Below, in pieces: positions 61,218 to 64,000 of a stretch of 64,000 nucleotides of DNA. The stretch's first letter is position 1. Each line of letters starts with the position of its first letter. The position numbers were made by a program, and so were the translations under genes. The notes under the pieces are model-generated. The model was not told where the DNA came from. It saw nothing but the letters and a program-made list of their open reading frames with translations, and did not search any database. The stretch is from BOKV01 sp041739225 (GTDB lineage: Bacteria > Pseudomonadota > Alphaproteobacteria > Rhizobiales > Rhizobiaceae): positions 1-64,000 of the forward strand of contig JBGSOG010000046.1 of the NCBI GenBank assembly GCA_041739225.1, written 5' to 3'.

Positions 61218-63041
61218 ATGCAAACATCGACCGAAACGCTCCTGGCGCGCAGCCGTACCGTCCTGAGTGCCGGTGCGCGCCGTTTCAGCCGCTATCTTCC
61301 CATCCTTGATTGGGGGAAGCAGTACAATCGTGAGATGGCAACCAGTGATTTGGTGGCTGCGGTGATTGTGACCATCATGCTGATTCCGCAGTCGTTGGCC
61401 TACGCATTGCTGGCTGGCCTGCCGCCGCAGGTCGGACTTTATGCATCCGTGCTGCCCCTGGTTGGATATGGCATTTTCGGCACCAGCCGGGCGCTGGCGG
61501 TTGGTCCGGTAGCGGTCATATCGTTGATGACGGCCGTTGCCACGGCGAAAGTGGTCCAAAGCGGTGTCACCGACGCATGGACGGCGGCCATCCTGCTGGC
61601 GTTTCTCTCGGGATTGATCTTAACGCTCATGGGATTTCTGCGGCTCGGCTTCATGGCGTCTTTCCTCAGCCACCCGGTCATTTCCGGGTTCATCACGGCA
61701 TCGGGGATCATCATCGCGGCAAGCCAGCTTGGCGGTGTGCTTGGCATTTCAACGTCCGGGCAGACTATGCCCCAAATCATTGCCTCTGCCTGGAACTCGA
61801 AAGACCCCGTCAATTTGCCCACTGCATTGATCGGGTTTGGCGTACTGGCATTTTTGTTCAGCTGTCGGCGCTGGCTGAAGAGCAGCCTGATCAAACTGGG
61901 GCTTAACACCAAATTCGCCGATTTCATTGCCAAGGCGGCTCCGGTGGCAGCGGTGTTCACGACGATATGGCTCGCGTGGTCATTCGACTTGCCAGCGGCA
62001 GGGGTCAAAATTGTTGGTGATATTCCAGCCGGATTGCCACCGTTGACCTTTCCCAGCCTCGACCCGGTTTTGGTACGCGAACTGCTTCTGCCGGCGCTGC
62101 TGATTTCCGTCGTCGGCTTTGTTGAATCAGTATCCGTGGCGCAAACGCTTGCCGCCAAACGCCGCCAGCGCATTGTGCCGGATCAGGAGTTGATCGGGCT
62201 TGGAGCTTCCAACATCGCAGCCAGCCTGACCGGCGGCTATCCGGTAACCGGTGGCTTTGCCCGGTCGGTGGTCAATTTTGATGCCGGCGCGGTCTCACCT
62301 GCGGCTGGCATGTTTACGGCCGTGGGAATTGCCGTGGCCACCTTGCTGTTGACGCCGGTGCTGCATTTCCTGCCAAAGGCGACGCTTGCAGCAACCATTA
62401 TCATTGCTGTTCTCACGCTGGTTGACCTTGGCGCAATCCGGCGCACCTGGAACTACTCAAGGGCCGACGCTGCGGCAATGCTGGCAACCATCGGCATCAC
62501 GCTGTTTGAAGGTGTGGAAGCGGGTATTCTTGCGGGTGTTGCGTTCTCTATATTTGCGCATTTGTATCGGTCATCGCGACCGCATTTCGCCATTGTCGGG
62601 CAGGTTCCCGGAACCGAGCATTTTCGCAACATCAAACGCCACAAGGTCGTAACAACACCGGAAATTTTGTCGCTGCGGATAGACGAGAGCCTTTATTTTG
62701 CCAATGCGCGGTTTCTTGAGGACGTGGTTCTGGCCAAGGTGGCTGGTGAGCCGCGCATCAAGCATGTGGTGCTGATGTGTCCTTCGGTCAGCGACATTGA
62801 CAGCAGTGCACTGGAAAGCCTTGAGGCAATCAACCATCGTTTGAAGGATGGCGGCATTACGTTCCACCTGAGTGAGGTAAAGGGCCCGGTGATGGACCGG
62901 TTGAGCCGGATCGATTTCCTCACCCAACTCACTGGCCGGGTATTTCTCACCCAATATGATGCGTGGGCAGCACTTGCGCCCGAGCTCGCCCGCAAGACTT
63001 TGGCAAGTCAACGGGGTGCCGCAGGCGCCATAAAGTCCTGA
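61218..63041 (+). CDS. SulP-family inorganic anion transporter with STAS domain
   Basis: The 607-residue protein has the SulP transport domain with about 10-14 helices from residue 45, including AYALLAGLPPQVGLYASVLP and GYPVTGGFARSVVNFDAGA. A C-terminal STAS domain (about residues 480-590) contains VSDIDSSALESLEAI. SulP proteins move sulfate, bicarbonate or dicarboxylates. The substrate is not readable here, and there is no adjacent carbonic anhydrase or sulfate-reduction gene. GGAAAAAAGT precedes the ATG. Confidence 0.9.
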   Translation: MQTSTETLLARSRTVLSAGARRFSRYLPILDWGKQYNREMATSDLVAAVIVTIMLIPQSLAYALLAGLPPQVGLYASVLPLVGYGIFGTSRALAVGPVAVISLMTAVATAKVVQSGVTDAWTAAILLAFLSGLILTLMGFLRLGFMASFLSHPVISGFITASGIIIAASQLGGVLGISTSGQTMPQIIASAWNSKDPVNLPTALIGFGVLAFLFSCRRWLKSSLIKLGLNTKFADFIAKAAPVAAVFTTIWLAWSFDLPAAGVKIVGDIPAGLPPLTFPSLDPVLVRELLLPALLISVVGFVESVSVAQTLAAKRRQRIVPDQELIGLGASNIAASLTGGYPVTGGFARSVVNFDAGAVSPAAGMFTAVGIAVATLLLTPVLHFLPKATLAATIIIAVLTLVDLGAIRRTWNYSRADAAAMLATIGITLFEGVEAGILAGVAFSIFAHLYRSSRPHFAIVGQVPGTEHFRNIKRHKVVTTPEILSLRIDESLYFANARFLEDVVLAKVAGEPRIKHVVLMCPSVSDIDSSALESLEAINHRLKDGGITFHLSEVKGPVMDRLSRIDFLTQLTGRVFLTQYDAWAALAPELARKTLASQRGAAGAIKS

Positions 63042-63085
63042 ACGATTTCAAACATTCTGAAATTGTTGAGGGGGCGTTAACCATG

Positions 63086-63107
63086 CAGCCAGCATTCAGG
63101 CTGGCTG
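63086..63107 (+). other. Intergenic hairpin between sulP and the GGDEF gene
   Basis: CAGCCAGC-ATTCAG-GCTGGCTG has eight-base perfect arms, 45 bases after the sulP stop. No T-run follows, so terminator function is unproven. It lies inside a possible 30-codon frame (63083-63175) that I do not call as a gene. Confidence 0.45.
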
Positions 63108-63217
63108 GACTGTGGCAATGCGCTACCCGTCGGATTTGCGCCATTGTTGCAAAGGGCTTGTTTACCTCTGTTTGACACTCATGGAAGTGAAGTATTCCTG
63201 AACTGGATGGACAGAGC

Positions 63218-64000
63218 ATGATTTCGACCCGACCGACTTCGGCTTCTTCATCAGGGAAGCGCCAGTCCCGGTTCTCAAAAGAGATTATCGCGCCATTTGC
63301 AACCTGGGCATCGGTTGCCACAGGTGCCAGTGTGGCGGGGGCTTTGGCCACTTTCATTCTGCCATCCAGCATCGCCCGGGTGGCAAGCGTGGCGCCTGTC
63401 GTGATTGTCGTCATCTCTTTGTATCTGCTTTGGCGCCGACTTTCCCCGGTGCTTCGTTCTTTGCTTGACCAGCAAGACCTATTGGCAAAAGACACGGTTG
63501 GAGAGCGCCAGTTCATTGCGATGGAAGTCGGGGCGGAAGCTTCCGAGAAGCAAAATTTGAACAGCGCCCTGGCCTTGCCGTTCACCGACACTTTGACCGG
63601 TCTTGGCAACAAGTTGCGGATGAACGAGAAATTCAATCGCCTGATCGAAGCACGCAAGGAAGACCCCGCTGCTTTCACCATTGGTTTGATGAACCTCGAC
63701 GGCATGAAGCCGATCAATGACCTTTTCGGCTTTGCCAGCGGCAATGAAGTAATCAAGCAGTGCGCGCTGCGCCTCGCGGCTGCGGTCGAGGGCGATGGCT
63801 TTGTCTGCCGGTATGCCGGTGATGAATTCGGGTTCATTTTCCCTTTTGTCATCGACGAAAAGGGAGCTGCCGAAAAGGGACGGCTTCTCCAAAGTGTGCT
63901 CGCCGCACCGTTCGATCTTGATGGCAGCACTGTACGGCTTTCGGGTTCCTTCGGCTTTGCCGTTCACCCGTATGCCGGAGACACAATGGAAGCCGTCATG
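63218..64000 (+). CDS. Membrane GGDEF-domain protein, degenerate site (3' end outside window)
   Basis: The frame is open from the ATG at 63218 to the window end, giving 261 residues so far. Two membrane segments lie at about residues 27-50 and 55-75. A GGDEF domain begins at DTLTGLGNK. Its signature is AGDEF (residues 200-204), the first metal Asp is Asn159 in MNLDGMKPIND, and the GHxxGD motif reads GFASGNE with Asn176. These changes suggest weak or no cyclase activity, so it may act as a GTP-binding or regulatory domain, perhaps with an EAL domain beyond the window. Confidence 0.82.
   Translation, partial: MISTRPTSASSSGKRQSRFSKEIIAPFATWASVATGASVAGALATFILPSSIARVASVAPVVIVVISLYLLWRRLSPVLRSLLDQQDLLAKDTVGERQFIAMEVGAEASEKQNLNSALALPFTDTLTGLGNKLRMNEKFNRLIEARKEDPAAFTIGLMNLDGMKPINDLFGFASGNEVIKQCALRLAAAVEGDGFVCRYAGDEFGFIFPFVIDEKGAAEKGRLLQSVLAAPFDLDGSTVRLSGSFGFAVHPYAGDTMEAVM

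Noticed and set aside
63083..63175. 30-codon frame with GAGGGGGCG upstream, between sulP and the GGDEF gene
   Set aside because: It spans a perfect hairpin, and there is no conservation evidence available; too weak to call as a gene.

Overview
The window is a chromosomal stretch from an alphaproteobacterium, most likely a member of the Hyphomicrobiales (Rhizobiales). Supporting signs are the rhizobial-type glycerol ABC importer next to glpD/glpR, the pcaC-H-G-B order with a PcaQ-type LysR gene nearby, a Ppx/GppA protein with a long basic N-terminal tail followed directly by rlmE, and a tRNA-Gln(CTG). The lineage call is inference. Coding density is high, genes are often joined by 4-bp ATGA overlaps, and I see no rRNA, phage, insertion sequence or CRISPR.

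Layout. 1-2308: end of a photolyase-like FAD protein, a DUF427 gene broken by a one-base frameshift, and a secreted CIA30-type protein. 2313-6377 (minus): a MacB/FtsX-type ABC system with an AttH/CrtC-like lipocalin. 6463-9444 (minus): TetR regulator, alpha/beta hydrolase, DUF3237 and BKACE genes in a tight operon. 9619-16483 (plus, divergent from it across a repeated operator): shikimate/quinate dehydrogenase, a TRAP transporter, two-domain dehydroshikimate dehydratase, and a PcaQ-like regulator. 16469-26995 (minus): pcaC-pcaH-pcaG-pcaB-pobA, a second TRAP transporter, then a crotonase, a feruloyl-CoA-synthase-type ligase and an amidohydrolase. Together these two blocks feed quinate/shikimate, 4-hydroxybenzoate and probably hydroxycinnamates into protocatechuate and on to the beta-ketoadipate pathway. 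pcaD and the later steps are not in the window.

27270-37478: glycerol block. glpR-glpD (minus) is divergent from glpV-S-T-P-Q-U (plus), followed by a second, diverged permease pair. The two ATPases look asymmetric, with one canonical and one degenerate ATP site.

37539-57266: a large sugar or sugar-acid island around a GntR regulator. It contains two Gfo/Idh dehydrogenases, three TIM-barrel isomerases, a UxaA-type dehydratase, a six-component CUT1 ABC importer with a 62-residue membrane protein, and then SDR, UPF0261 (Tm-1-like), a PEP-hydrolase-like TIM barrel, a tandem SRPBCC protein, an L-rhamnose-type mutarotase, an aldo/keto reductase and an L-fuconolactonase-like hydrolase. This resembles a non-phosphorylative L-fucose/L-rhamnose route with unfamiliar parts. 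It is the best candidate for an undescribed pathway.

57267-64000: a non-coding inverted-repeat element, a small Cys-rich hypothetical gene, tRNA-Gln, ppx/gppA, rlmE, a SulP anion transporter and the start of a degenerate GGDEF protein cut by the window end. A recurring layout feature is that all four genes for transporter binding proteins are followed by a strong hairpin before the next transporter gene.
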